Source: Verrucomicrobiota bacterium JB022
GTDB lineage: Bacteria; Verrucomicrobiota; Verrucomicrobiia; Opitutales; Oceanipulchritudinaceae
NCBI GenBank assembly: GCA_030673845.1
Contig: JAUTCQ010000013.1
Location: 164,001-228,000 of the forward strand
Direction of reading: 5' to 3'
DNA: 64,000 bases
Part shown: piece after piece, positions 25,872 to 34,325 of the stretch
Position numbering within the stretch: position 1 is the stretch's first letter
How the letters are laid out: each line of letters opens with the position of its first letter
The notes under the pieces: model-generated
What the model was told of the DNA's origin: nothing
Seen by the model: the letters and a program-made list of their open reading frames with translations, nothing else
Databases searched by the model: none
Made by a program: the position numbers and the translations under genes

Positions 25872-26193
25872 GATGTGCCAAAGTCTGGGGATCCGGGCGC
25901 TCCGGCGGTTGGGACGCGGAGGCGCGGGGTGGGACGGGGTCGAAGCCGCAGCCACCCCACGGATGGCAGCGGGAGAGCCGCCGGATGGCAAGCCAACTCC
26001 CGTACAAGGGTCCATGTTCCTGCAGCGCCTGCAGCGCATAGCGCGAACATGTGGGCTCAAAACGACAACCGCTGCCCGGCACGAGCGTGTGCAGCAGCGG
26101 CGACAAAAACCAGCGGTAGAGGGTTACGAGCACCACCAGCGGGAACGCCAGAATGCGCCCCACCCCGCTCACGGTGCGGCGGCGGGCGCTCAT
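25864..26193 (-). CDS. yidD: Membrane protein insertion efficiency factor YidD
   Basis: This 109-residue protein has the YidD signature: [40 protein letters not shown] and [20 protein letters not shown], with conserved cysteines and an amphipathic N-terminus. YidD aids membrane protein insertion next to YidC. Its ATG overlaps the rnpA stop by 4 bases (ATGA), and its end overlaps the yidC start, so the cluster is translationally coupled. Confidence 0.95.
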   Translation of the reverse strand: MSARRRTVSGVGRILAFPLVVLVTLYRWFLSPLLHTLVPGSGCRFEPTCSRYALQALQEHGPLYGSWLAIRRLSRCHPWGGCGFDPVPPRASASQPPERPDPQTLAHHG

Positions 26194-26564
26194 GATGAGG
26201 CCTCCGGGGCAGGTATGCTGGCGGGCAGGCGCTCGGCCGTAAGGCAAAAGCGGTGCACGCAGGTCTCCCAATCCATTTCGAGGATGCGGCGGCGGGCGAC
26301 CAGCACCACGTCGCAATTCGGCGGCAGGCGGTCCTGATACAAGCGAAACAGCTCGCGCAGGCGGCGCTTGGCGCGGTTGCGGTGCACGGCATTGCCCGTG
26401 CGCTTGGAGGCGATTACGCCTACGCGCCGCAACGGGGGGCGTTCCGCCTCCGGCACCACGTGCAGTTGAAACAAAAAAGGGCCGCATTCGCGGCCACGAC
26501 CATGTTGGCGGACAACTTCAAATTCCGCCGTCCGTCGGATATGCTGGCGTGGGTGGAACCGCAT
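26190..26564 (-). CDS. rnpA: Ribonuclease P protein component
   Basis: This 124-residue basic protein is the protein subunit of RNase P, which matures tRNA 5' ends. Typical features are the N-terminal [20 protein letters not shown], the RNR motif region [20 protein letters not shown] and the following [14 protein letters not shown] strand. Size and position between rpmH and yidD are standard. The last about 20 residues ([15 protein letters not shown]) are a poorly conserved tail. Confidence 0.95.
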   Translation of the reverse strand: MRFHPRQHIRRTAEFEVVRQHGRGRECGPFLFQLHVVPEAERPPLRRVGVIASKRTGNAVHRNRAKRRLRELFRLYQDRLPPNCDVVLVARRRILEMDWETCVHRFCLTAERLPASIPAPEASS

Positions 26565-26585
26565 GGCCAGCGCCTCCGGGAAAAA

Positions 26586-26717
26586 TTAGGCGCTCAGGCG
26601 CTTGCGACCACGGGCGCGACGGGCGTTCAGCACCTTGCGGCCGCCACGGGTGGCCATACGGGCACGGAAGCCAAACTTGCGTTGGCGCTTGAGACGGTGG
26701 GGGCGATAAGTCGGCAT
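26586..26717 (-). CDS. rpmH: 50S ribosomal protein L34
   Basis: This is a 43-residue, very basic protein: [20 protein letters not shown], then [20 protein letters not shown] and LSA. This is the complete L34 sequence pattern of the large ribosomal subunit. Two ATGs in tandem (26720 and 26717) both read into it; AAGGAT upstream suits the inner one slightly better. It is the first gene of the rpmH-rnpA-yidD-yidC cluster. Confidence 0.97.
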   Translation of the reverse strand: MPTYRPHRLKRQRKFGFRARMATRGGRKVLNARRARGRKRLSA

Positions 26718-26752
26718 CATGGCGATCCTTGGGCTGAAAGATAAAAACGGGT

Positions 26753-26781
26753 AGAACAGCGCAGCCCAGTTAGTACGTCAA
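26753..26781 (-). promoter_or_regulatory. Candidate promoter of the rpmH cluster
   Basis: On the minus strand TTGACG (26781-26776), 17 bases, TGTTCT (26758-26753). The leader to rpmH is about 30 bases. The -10 match is weak. Confidence 0.4.
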
Positions 26782-26857
26782 GGGGAAAAGGTACAGTTGT
26801 TCACAGTCGACGGGCCATATCCATCTAGTGCCGCGTAGAGTGGACGTTTCCGCAGTA

Positions 26858-27077
26858 GCACCCATCCAGGGTGCATCTTTTCTTCAACCCATTACCTGCA
26901 GTATCGGTTCCTTTCGGGAACCTCAACTGCAGGCAAAGGGATGGCATCCTTCCAGGATGCTGGATCATCCAGCAAGCCAGAGGCTTGCCAGATCTTAGCG
27001 CGGGGTTGAGGTCCGCATCAGCGGACCGACACCCCGGGTATTTTGCCCTCGCCTCATAGCACCCTGGAAGGGGTGCC
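26858..27077. repeat. Dispersed structured repeat, copy 1 (GCACCC...GGGTGC type)
   Basis: This occupies most of the 480-base gap between rpmH and hrpB. It is a chain of short inverted repeats: GCACCCATCCAGGGTGC, GGTTCCTTTCGGGAACC, GCATCCTTCCAGGATGC, GGTCCGCATCAGCGGACC and GCACCCTGGAAGGGGTGC. The segment from GGATGGCATCC to GCGCGGGGTTGAGG is similar in order and sequence to 40460-40525. No ORF inside is credible. Confidence 0.7.
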
Positions 27078-27204
27078 ACGGTGAAGGTCCACACGATGAG
27101 CCACTACAATGTGAAGATTCTGGTCCGTGAAAATCCGTGCTCTATCTGTGGCTCGCGAAATTTCTCCTTGGCCGAACGGCGCGGCTTGGCTTGAGATGGG
27201 GGCG

Positions 27205-29748
27205 ATGCCGTCTACCGATCTGCCCGTCTGGCAAGTGCGCGAGGCCCTGCTGGCCGCCTGTCGCGACTCCCGCCGTTTTGCCCTCGCCGCGCCCACGGGC
27301 TCCGGCAAGTCCACCCAAGTGCCCTCCATCCTGCTCGATGGCGGTGTGGCGGGCGACGGCCAGATCGTAATCCTCCAGCCTCGGCGCATGGCCGCCCGCC
27401 TGCTGGCCAAGCGCGTGGCCTACGAGCGCGGCGGGCAAGTCGGCGGCGAGGTGGGCTACTCCGTCCGCCTCGAAAACCGTACCAGCGCCGACACCCGGAT
27501 CGTTTACCTGACGGAGGGCCTCTTGCTGCGCCGCCTGCAGAGCGATCCCCTGCTGCGCGGCGTGAGCGTGATCCTGTTCGACGAATTCCACGAGCGCCAC
27601 CTCGATGGCGACCTCTCCCTCGCGCTGGCCCGGCAGGTGCAGGAGCGTCGCCCGGAGCTGATCCTCGGCGTGATGTCGGCCACGCTCGACATCGACCGCG
27701 TGGTCTCCTACCTCGGCCCCTGCGCGAAGGTCGAGGCGATGGGCCGGGCCTACCCAGTGGATGTGCAATACGTGAAGCCGGGCGACACCGCCGAAGCCGT
27801 GCCGATGTGGGAGGCCGTGGCGAAGGCTTTCAAGCGCTCCGGCCCCAGTCTGCCTGCGGGCGACGTGCTGGTCTTCATGCCCGGCAGCTACGAGATCCGC
27901 CGCACGATCGAGGTGCTGGGCCAGCTCAGCCAGACGCGCGGCTACGAGATTTTGCCCCTGCACGGCGAATTGCCCCCCGAGCAGCAGGACGCCGCCGTCA
28001 CGCCCGGCCCGCAGCCCAAGATCATTGTCTCGACCAATGTGGCGGAAACGTCGCTCACGATCGAGGGCGTACGGGTGGTGATCGACGCCGGTTACGCCCG
28101 CCAGGCTGCCCACGACCCGCGTCGCGGCCTCGACACGCTGCTGACGGAGAAGATTTCCATCGCCTCGGCCGAGCAGCGCACCGGTCGCGCGGGCCGCGTG
28201 GCCGCAGGCCTGGCGATTCGCCTGTGGACGGAGGCGGAGCATGCGAGCCGCCCGTTGCAGACGGCCCCCGAGATCCAGCGCCTCGACCTCGCCGGTGCCG
28301 TGCTCTCTTTAAAAAGAGCGGGCATCAGCGATCTGCAGGCCTTCCCGTGGTTCGAGAAGCCCGAAGCGCTGCGGCTGGAACGCGCGGTGGCCCTGCTGCA
28401 CGACCTGGGCGCGCTCGACCACGACGAGCGCCTGACGCGCGTAGGCCAGCAGATGGCCGCCTTCCCCGCCGCCCCACGGCTCGCCCGGATGCTGATTGCC
28501 GCCAGCGAACACCGTTGCCTGCCCTCCATTGCCCTGCTCGCCGCCTTGAGCGAAGGCCGCCGCATCGTGATGCCACTCGGTCAGCGCCGCGACGAAGACG
28601 CCCGCGAGCGTGAACTGCTGCTGCCCGACGACCCGCCCTCGGACCACATCATGGCCCTGCGCGCGTGGCAGGCCGCTTACCAGCAGCGCTTCGACCTCGG
28701 CTACTGCCAACGGCTGGGCATCCATGCCGGGGCGGCGCGCGAAGCCGGGCGTATGGCGGGTCAGTACCTCCGGCTCGCCCACAGCCAGAGCCTGAACACC
28801 GAGGAAGACTGTGCGACGGCCGACGCCATCATCCCCGCCATCCTCGCCGGCTTCTCCGACCAAGTGGGCAAGCGGCTCAACGAAACCAACCTGCGCTGCG
28901 CCTTGCCCCACGGGCGACGCGGCGAAGTGGGCCGCCACAGCCTCGTCAAGGACGCCCCCCTGCTCGTCTCGACCGAAATCGAAGAGCGCGAAGCCAAGGG
29001 GGAGGTCACCACACTGCTGCAGCTCAACTCGCCGGTGGAAGAGGCGTGGCTGCAGGAGTTCTTCCCCGACGACTTTACCGAGCAGACGCAGACGGCGTTC
29101 CGCCCGGGCAGCAAACGGGTCGTGACCGTGCGGCAGCGCATGTTCCGCGACCTCGTGCTGGAGTCCAAGGAGCTGAACGAGCCCGACCCGGAGGAGGCTG
29201 CGGCGATCATCGCCCGCGAGGTGCAGGCGGGCAACCTGCAGCTGAAGCACTGGAACGAGAAGGTCGAAAACTACATCGCCCGCGTCAACGTCCTCGCCAA
29301 GGCGATGCCCGACTACGGCTTCACCCCCATCGACGACGAAGCGCGCCAGCTGATCCTGGAGCAACTCTGCCTCGGCCTGAAGAGCGTGCGCGACCTGGCC
29401 GACGTGCAGGTAATGCCGGCGGTGCAGGAGTGGCTGCCCGTTGCGGTGCGCTGGGAAGTCGACCCCCTCGCGCCCGAACGCTTTACCCTGCCCAACGGCT
29501 TCAACGCCCGCCTGCGCTACGAAGCCGACGGCACCGTCGTGCTCTCGGCCAAGATCCAGCAGCTCTACGACTGCCCGCAAGCCAAGCTCAAGATCGCTGA
29601 CGGCCGCATCTCGCTCGTACTCGAGCTGCTTGCCCCCAACATGCGGCCCGTGCAAAAGACGGCCGATCTCGACGCCTTCTGGGGCAGTAGCTACTTGCAG
29701 ATCAAGAAAGACCTGCGGGGCCGCTACCCGAAACATGAGTGGCGTTAG
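27205..29748 (+). CDS. hrpB: ATP-dependent helicase HrpB
   Basis: This is an 847-residue DEAH-box-type RNA helicase. Motifs in order: I APTGSGKSTQVP, Ia LQPRRMAAR, II LFDEFHERH (DEFH instead of DEAH, usual for HrpB), III GVMSATLD, V STNVAETSLTIEGV and VI EQRTGRAGR. The HrpB-specific C-terminal region follows, including LALKSVRDLADVQ-like segments near 750. Cellular role in bacteria is uncertain; HrpB is linked to RNA processing and stress. The frame is open to 27127 in the repeat, but MPSTDLPVWQVREALL is where family similarity begins. Confidence 0.92.
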   Translation: MPSTDLPVWQVREALLAACRDSRRFALAAPTGSGKSTQVPSILLDGGVAGDGQIVILQPRRMAARLLAKRVAYERGGQVGGEVGYSVRLENRTSADTRIVYLTEGLLLRRLQSDPLLRGVSVILFDEFHERHLDGDLSLALARQVQERRPELILGVMSATLDIDRVVSYLGPCAKVEAMGRAYPVDVQYVKPGDTAEAVPMWEAVAKAFKRSGPSLPAGDVLVFMPGSYEIRRTIEVLGQLSQTRGYEILPLHGELPPEQQDAAVTPGPQPKIIVSTNVAETSLTIEGVRVVIDAGYARQAAHDPRRGLDTLLTEKISIASAEQRTGRAGRVAAGLAIRLWTEAEHASRPLQTAPEIQRLDLAGAVLSLKRAGISDLQAFPWFEKPEALRLERAVALLHDLGALDHDERLTRVGQQMAAFPAAPRLARMLIAASEHRCLPSIALLAALSEGRRIVMPLGQRRDEDARERELLLPDDPPSDHIMALRAWQAAYQQRFDLGYCQRLGIHAGAAREAGRMAGQYLRLAHSQSLNTEEDCATADAIIPAILAGFSDQVGKRLNETNLRCALPHGRRGEVGRHSLVKDAPLLVSTEIEEREAKGEVTTLLQLNSPVEEAWLQEFFPDDFTEQTQTAFRPGSKRVVTVRQRMFRDLVLESKELNEPDPEEAAAIIAREVQAGNLQLKHWNEKVENYIARVNVLAKAMPDYGFTPIDDEARQLILEQLCLGLKSVRDLADVQVMPAVQEWLPVAVRWEVDPLAPERFTLPNGFNARLRYEADGTVVLSAKIQQLYDCPQAKLKIADGRISLVLELLAPNMRPVQKTADLDAFWGSSYLQIKKDLRGRYPKHEWR

Positions 29749-29849
29749 CATACGGGGCATCTACCCAAAAAATTTCAAAAATCGGTTGCATTATGGCCGT
29801 TTGGATGGATGGTACGGCGATTCAGTCTTTGAACCACTTGAACTGAGCA

Positions 29850-30464
29850 ATGATGAAAACTCTCTCGACTCTCGCTTCCCTCACGCTGTTGGCGGCTTCC
29901 AGCCAAGCTGCGATCCTCGGCCTCGACCTGCAAGGGCTTGGCGGCTACGGGCTGAAGACCTCCAATCAGGTCCCGGCCGTCTCCGGCAGTGCTTCCGGCG
30001 GTGAAATTGGGGACGGTATCTATTACAATACCGAAACCAATATCCTCTATATCAACTTTGCCTGGGGCAGCGCTTTCGGCTTCAACGACCTCAGCTCTGA
30101 GATCGACACCAGCATTGCAGGCGGCCTGCACATCCACGCCTTGGCCGGCTTCGACGAAACCGCCAACGTGGCCTACCAGCTGTTCGAAGACGGCCCGAGC
30201 GACAACGGCAGCTTTGTCCGCGTCGACAACGGCCTCTCCGGCTCCTTTAGCGGCAGCATCGTGCTGGACGACAAAAAGGAAGCCAACCTGCTGAACGGCC
30301 TCTACTACATCAACCTGCACACGCTGAACAACCCGAGCGGCGAAATCCGTGGCAACATCGTGTGGGGCCCGAACGTGCCCGAGCCCAGCACCTACGCCGC
30401 CATCGCCGGCCTGCTGACCCTCGGTGCAGTGGCTTACGCCCGCCGTCGCCAGCGCCAGAGCTAG
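29850..30464 (+). CDS. CHRD domain protein with PEP-CTERM tail
   Basis: This is a 204-residue exported protein. A signal peptide (MMKTLSTLASLTLLAASSQA) is followed by a CHRD-type domain: HIHALAGFDETANVAYQLF in the centre and YYINLHTLNNPSGEIRGNI at the end, the latter diagnostic for CHRD. The tail VPEPSTYAAIAGLLTLGA with terminal ARRRQRQS is a PEP-CTERM signal of a slightly different subtype (PEPST rather than PEPTT) from the three small paralogues. Probably surface-delivered by an exosortase. It is followed by a strong terminator. Confidence 0.88.
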   Translation: MMKTLSTLASLTLLAASSQAAILGLDLQGLGGYGLKTSNQVPAVSGSASGGEIGDGIYYNTETNILYINFAWGSAFGFNDLSSEIDTSIAGGLHIHALAGFDETANVAYQLFEDGPSDNGSFVRVDNGLSGSFSGSIVLDDKKEANLLNGLYYINLHTLNNPSGEIRGNIVWGPNVPEPSTYAAIAGLLTLGAVAYARRRQRQS

Positions 30465-30492
30465 GGCATTTCTACGCAGCATCCATCACTTT

Positions 30493-30528
30493 CGCCGCCA
30501 ACGGAGACCCGTCGGCGGCTTTTTTTTT
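30493..30528 (+). terminator. Terminator of the CHRD/PEP-CTERM gene
   Basis: A GCCGCC / GGCGGC stem is followed by nine T residues. Confidence 0.85.
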
Positions 30529-30595
30529 GGACAGAGTACGGCAAAACGCCGCCATACATAGAATCCTGCACGTCTCCTGCTGCAGCTACTCCTGC

Positions 30596-31489
30596 ATGCA
30601 CCGCTGTTTGATCCTGTTCACGCTACTGACCCTGTGGCTCAACGCTGCCCGCGCCCAAGACGTCTATCGAGAGCCACCGCTCGGCTTCCTGTTCTATGCC
30701 CCCTACGTGCTAATCGAGGGGCAGGCCTGCCGCATCGTCCACTTCGACCGTGATATTCCCATCGCTCTCGTCCGCGAAGGGGAGACCCAACGGGTGCGCG
30801 GCAAACCGAAATACCTGTTTCTTCCCTCCGGCAGCGCTTACCCGGCAGGAATCAAACGTGAAAGATCGGTTCACTTGTCCGCAAATACGAACTCGCTTGA
30901 GTTCGAGATCGAAGTCGATCGTGAGGTGGAAGACCTCTTCTATTTCGTAATCACCACCGACAACCAGAGCGGGGACGAGTTCTGGATCAACGGCTACGAT
31001 CTGGGCGATGCACAGCCGGACAAGATGCTGGCCTTCCGGGCGAAAGCAGGGCGGATGGGTGATGATTTTAGCGGCAACCGTATCTACACCTGCGTCACCT
31101 ACTTCAAGGATGGGCTTCCCCTCTACCAACAGTACAGCACGCAGGCCCTCCACCTGTTCAAGCAAAGCTCCGATGCCTTCTTCCGCGCTCTGCTCGCCGA
31201 ATATCTGGAGACTCAGCAGGGCCAAACACGCCCGATGAAGCTGGTCCACGCGCCTTTACCCGGCCTGCCGCCCGAAGTACGGGACGAGCTGGAACCCCGC
31301 CGGCTGGTATTCAAAGTCACCTTCGATGACAAAGGTGAGGTGACGCAAGTCGAGCCGCAGGACCAAACGGGTGTACCCCACGCCCAGACCTCTGCCGCCA
31401 TCCAAGCCCTGTTTGGCTGGCGCTGTCTACCGCCGCGGGAAGATGGCCAGCCGACCGGATACAGCGTGCTCGTACCGATCAAGATCTAG
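30596..31489 (+). CDS. Exported protein with a TonB C-terminal-like end, function unknown
   Basis: This is a 297-residue protein with a signal peptide (MHRCLILFTLLTLWLNAARA). Residues about 20-200 are not recognised (YREPPLGFLFYAPYVLIEGQ..). The C-terminal about 85 residues, PRRLVFKVTFDDKGEVTQVE..AAIQALFGWRCLPPREDGQP..VPIKI, follow the pattern of TonB C-terminal-like energy-transducer domains. There is no membrane anchor beyond the signal peptide, so it is not a functional TonB. The open frame reaches back into the CHRD gene; the ATG in front of the signal peptide was chosen. A GCCGGGT/ACCCGGC hairpin follows the stop. Confidence 0.7.
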   Translation: MHRCLILFTLLTLWLNAARAQDVYREPPLGFLFYAPYVLIEGQACRIVHFDRDIPIALVREGETQRVRGKPKYLFLPSGSAYPAGIKRERSVHLSANTNSLEFEIEVDREVEDLFYFVITTDNQSGDEFWINGYDLGDAQPDKMLAFRAKAGRMGDDFSGNRIYTCVTYFKDGLPLYQQYSTQALHLFKQSSDAFFRALLAEYLETQQGQTRPMKLVHAPLPGLPPEVRDELEPRRLVFKVTFDDKGEVTQVEPQDQTGVPHAQTSAAIQALFGWRCLPPREDGQPTGYSVLVPIKI

Positions 31490-31538
31490 CGAGAGCCGGG
31501 TTTGACGGCACACCCGGCACTGCCCATCCTCGAGCGCG

Positions 31539-32474
31539 ATGCACACGTCTGAATTTCACCATGCCTGGCTAACGGCGGAAGGCGACAACGGCCACTCCGG
31601 TCAGCCGGAAGCGACCTTCCCGTGGTGGAGCTTTACCAAGACGGTGCTCGCCGCCGCCGTCCTGCGGCTGGTCGAAGCCGGTCGCCTGCAGCTGGATACG
31701 CCGTGGCGGGGCAAGCCGTTTACGCTGCGCCAGCTATTGCAACACCGGGCAGGGCTGCCCGATTACGGTCATCTGGAGGCTTACAAACACGCCGTAGCCG
31801 CCGGGGAAGAGCCCTGGCCGCGTAAGCGCCTGCTGGCGGAAGCCGAGGCCGACCGCCTGCGCTACGAGCCCGACACCGGCTGGGCTTACAGCAACGTAGG
31901 CTACCTCTACGTACGGGAGGCGGTCGAAGAAGCGACGGGGCAGCACCTTGGCGCGGCGCTGCGGACGCTGGTGCTGGAGCCGCTGGGCTTCACCCGCCCC
32001 TATTTGGCGGAGACAGTCGCAGATTTACAGCAAACCGCCACGCCTCCCCCGGCAGGTTACGCGCCGGGCTGGGTCTACCATGGCTCGCTCATCGGCACGC
32101 TACCGGATGCGGCGGGCCTCCTGCAGGCCCTCCTCACGACCGATTTTCTCCGTCCGGAGACGCGGGCCCAGTTTACCGCGCGCCACCCGCTCGACTTCAT
32201 GATGCCCGACCGCCCATGGAGCGCCTGTGGTTACGGGCTGGGTCTCATGGCCGGCGCGATCGACGACCTGGGGCCGACCTTCGGGCATACGGGCCAAGGC
32301 CCCGGCTCGGTCATCGGCGTCTGCCACTTCCCAGAGGCTCACCCTCCGGTGACGGCGGCGGTTGCCTGCGCATCGGAGCCGATGGGCGTAATGGAGTTCG
32401 AGCTGGTGCGGGTAGCCGCTAGGCGTTCAGAGGCAGCGAATCACGCTTTTGCCCCAAGTCGGCTTCAAGATTGA
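31539..32474 (+). CDS. Serine hydrolase of the beta-lactamase/penicillin-binding family
   Basis: This is a 311-residue protein with the class C/esterase-type active site: S31-F-T-K34 (SxxK), Y117-S-N119 (YxN), and HTG in FGHTGQGPGS near residue 250 in place of KTG. LLQHRAGLPDYGH is the typical following block. No signal peptide is visible, so it is probably cytoplasmic and more likely an esterase or peptidase than an antibiotic-destroying enzyme. Its 3' end overlaps the convergent ion channel gene by 56 bases, so neither gene can be changed there independently. Confidence 0.87.
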   Translation: MHTSEFHHAWLTAEGDNGHSGQPEATFPWWSFTKTVLAAAVLRLVEAGRLQLDTPWRGKPFTLRQLLQHRAGLPDYGHLEAYKHAVAAGEEPWPRKRLLAEAEADRLRYEPDTGWAYSNVGYLYVREAVEEATGQHLGAALRTLVLEPLGFTRPYLAETVADLQQTATPPPAGYAPGWVYHGSLIGTLPDAAGLLQALLTTDFLRPETRAQFTARHPLDFMMPDRPWSACGYGLGLMAGAIDDLGPTFGHTGQGPGSVIGVCHFPEAHPPVTAAVACASEPMGVMEFELVRVAARRSEAANHAFAPSRLQD

Positions 32475-33465
32475 GGTCGCCCACGTCCCAGCCGTCGTGG
32501 TGGAGCATGCTGGCCAAGGTGCGGCGGCGTTCATCGAGGCGGCGGTAGCCTTCCCGGATCGTCGCTTCGTCTTCCAAGGGGATGCCCGCATGGCGCAGCG
32601 AATCGAGCTCCGGTAGTGGCAGCGCCGCATCGCTGCGCCGGGTAACGCCGTGTTCGAGCGTTTCCAGGTAGGCATCGAGAGCGCCCCGCATGTTTTGCAA
32701 CACCCGGTCGTTGGGCCGCACGTCGCGGTGCACTGCCACTTCGAGCAGCGTCACGACCTCATCGAGCTTGGCAATGGCGAGGTAGATCGACTTGCGCGGC
32801 TCGCGCTGGTGGAAGTAGTTGAGGATCGGGTAAACGAGGTGCGACTGGCCCTGCAGGATCACTTGCTGGCTGAGCGAGGGGCCGAGGAAAGGCGGGTCGC
32901 CGAAGTCGCTACCGCTCCACTCACGCGTGATCATGTCTTGCGGGCTGCGCCCAAAGCAGGCGAGCTGGATCGCAAGGCACTTGCCACTGAGCACGTTGGA
33001 CACCACCGGCACAAAGTAGGTGATGGCCACCGTGAGGTAGGTAATGCCGCAGAACGAGAGAAAGGCGGCGTAGAGCTGCCAGGCGCCCCCGGCAGGCGTG
33101 TAGCCGCCCAGCCCGAGGGTGGAAATCGTATAGCCGACGAAGTAGATCGTCTCGTCCACGCCGGCCACCTCGCCGGTGCTGGAGTGCGTCACCGCGCCCG
33201 GCTGGGCCAGAAAGATCAGGCTGTTACCCGCCCAAATCCAGAACGTCCAGTGCGCAAAGAGCAGCACGAGGATGATCATGCCGCCCTGGCTGAGCAGGCC
33301 GCTGTCGCTGCGGTGGCCGCTGAGCTTGAGCAACAGGCGCCACAAGGCGTGCCCCAGGCGTGCCGTGATCGGGCCCGCTCCGGTCGACGAGATGGCAGTG
33401 AGCGCAAAATCGTAGGCGATGAGCACGAAAATCAGGACCCCCAGCCCCAGGAACAGCCAATTCAT
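32419..33465 (-). CDS. Two-pore-segment ion channel family protein
   Basis: This is a 348-residue membrane protein. Hydrophobic segments lie at about 1-25, 62-88 and 128-158. Between the last two is a re-entrant pore loop with YTISTLGLGGYTP (112-124), which resembles the K+ channel filter T-x-G-[YFL]-G but reads TLGLGG. The C-terminal 190 residues are soluble and contain LAIAKLDEVVTLLEVAVHRD. It belongs to the Ion_trans_2-type channels; selectivity is uncertain given the altered filter. Convergent 56-base overlap with the hydrolase gene. Confidence 0.8.
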   Translation of the reverse strand: MNWLFLGLGVLIFVLIAYDFALTAISSTGAGPITARLGHALWRLLLKLSGHRSDSGLLSQGGMIILVLLFAHWTFWIWAGNSLIFLAQPGAVTHSSTGEVAGVDETIYFVGYTISTLGLGGYTPAGGAWQLYAAFLSFCGITYLTVAITYFVPVVSNVLSGKCLAIQLACFGRSPQDMITREWSGSDFGDPPFLGPSLSQQVILQGQSHLVYPILNYFHQREPRKSIYLAIAKLDEVVTLLEVAVHRDVRPNDRVLQNMRGALDAYLETLEHGVTRRSDAALPLPELDSLRHAGIPLEDEATIREGYRRLDERRRTLASMLHHDGWDVGDLNLEADLGQKRDSLPLNA

Positions 33466-33511
33466 ACCGTTCCATGAGGCTGGTTTCGTGCCAGTTTGGC
33501 CAAATGGGCCG

Positions 33512-34282
33512 TTAGCGCGTCACATCGGTAGTGTCGCCGCGCAGCGCCACCGGCCTGCCGAAGATCTCGGCCAGCACGATGCCTTTGCGGGCGGCTTCCG
33601 GATCGTGCAGGATCTGGTGCATCGCCTCCTGGATCGGCACGTCGCTACCGCCCCAGCCTTCCAGCCCCGGAGACGCAGCCGCACTCTGGCCGTGCCCCCA
33701 TGAGTCGGATTTGGCGCGCGAGCGTCGAGAGATTTCCTCCGCCTTTGCACGCGCGATTTGATGTTCGCGTTCGGCCTCACGAATGCGTTGCTGCTGCTCG
33801 CGCAGGCGCTGCATCACATCTTCCTGCGGGCGAGGCTCGGCCGGCATACTGCGCGGCGCTGGCACCGGCCGCTCGCGGGCAATGTCGCGCACCGGGCGTG
33901 GCAGCGGCGGGGGCGCATCCACTTCTGCGGGGCGAGACTGCTCGGCGTCGGACTTGAAGGGATCGTAGCGGCGCTGCGAGCCTTCGACAGGCTCGGGAGC
34001 ATGCACCGGACGGATCTCGCCCGTACGCTCCTGGCGCTGCTCGGCGTAGCGGCGACGCAGCTCTTCCTGCAAGCGGCGGGCTTCGTCTTCGGAAGTCTCC
34101 CGCCTCTCCTCCATGCGCCGCTTCACCTCGGCCCATTCGCCGCCCGTGCTTTGCTCGGAGGGTTCCTCTTCGCCGTCGTTTTTCTTCTTTTGCGACGACG
34201 CGAACATCTGGAACAGCACCCAGAGGATCACGAAGATCACCGGGAGCAGCTCCTCGAAGTTGAATGCGAGATAAGGCATCAT
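33512..34282 (-). CDS. Membrane-anchored coiled-coil protein, function unknown
   Basis: This is a 256-residue protein. One membrane helix near the start (LLPVIFVILWVLFQMFA) is followed by a highly charged, Glu/Arg-rich coiled-coil stretch (about 45-90 and 150-190) and proline-rich linkers (DAPPPLPRPVR). The end, DVPIQEAMHQILHDPEAARKGIVLAEIFGRPVALR, looks like a small conserved domain. Residues PEPVEGSQRR near 98 come from a 17-base sequence, CCTTCGACAGGCTCGGG, known as a dispersed DNA repeat type in many genomes. It is downstream of floA on the same strand (43 bases) and may be part of that operon. Confidence 0.65.
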   Translation of the reverse strand: MMPYLAFNFEELLPVIFVILWVLFQMFASSQKKKNDGEEEPSEQSTGGEWAEVKRRMEERRETSEDEARRLQEELRRRYAEQRQERTGEIRPVHAPEPVEGSQRRYDPFKSDAEQSRPAEVDAPPPLPRPVRDIARERPVPAPRSMPAEPRPQEDVMQRLREQQQRIREAEREHQIARAKAEEISRRSRAKSDSWGHGQSAAASPGLEGWGGSDVPIQEAMHQILHDPEAARKGIVLAEIFGRPVALRGDTTDVTR

Positions 34283-34325
34283 GCGTCAAAGAGCCGGGCG
34301 CGATGGGCACGCCCGGCAGAGGGGC

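Noticed and set aside
26790-26800. DnaA-box-like TTGTTCACA near rpmH, suggesting a replication origin
   Set aside because: A single imperfect match, no cluster of boxes, no dnaA or dnaN in the window.
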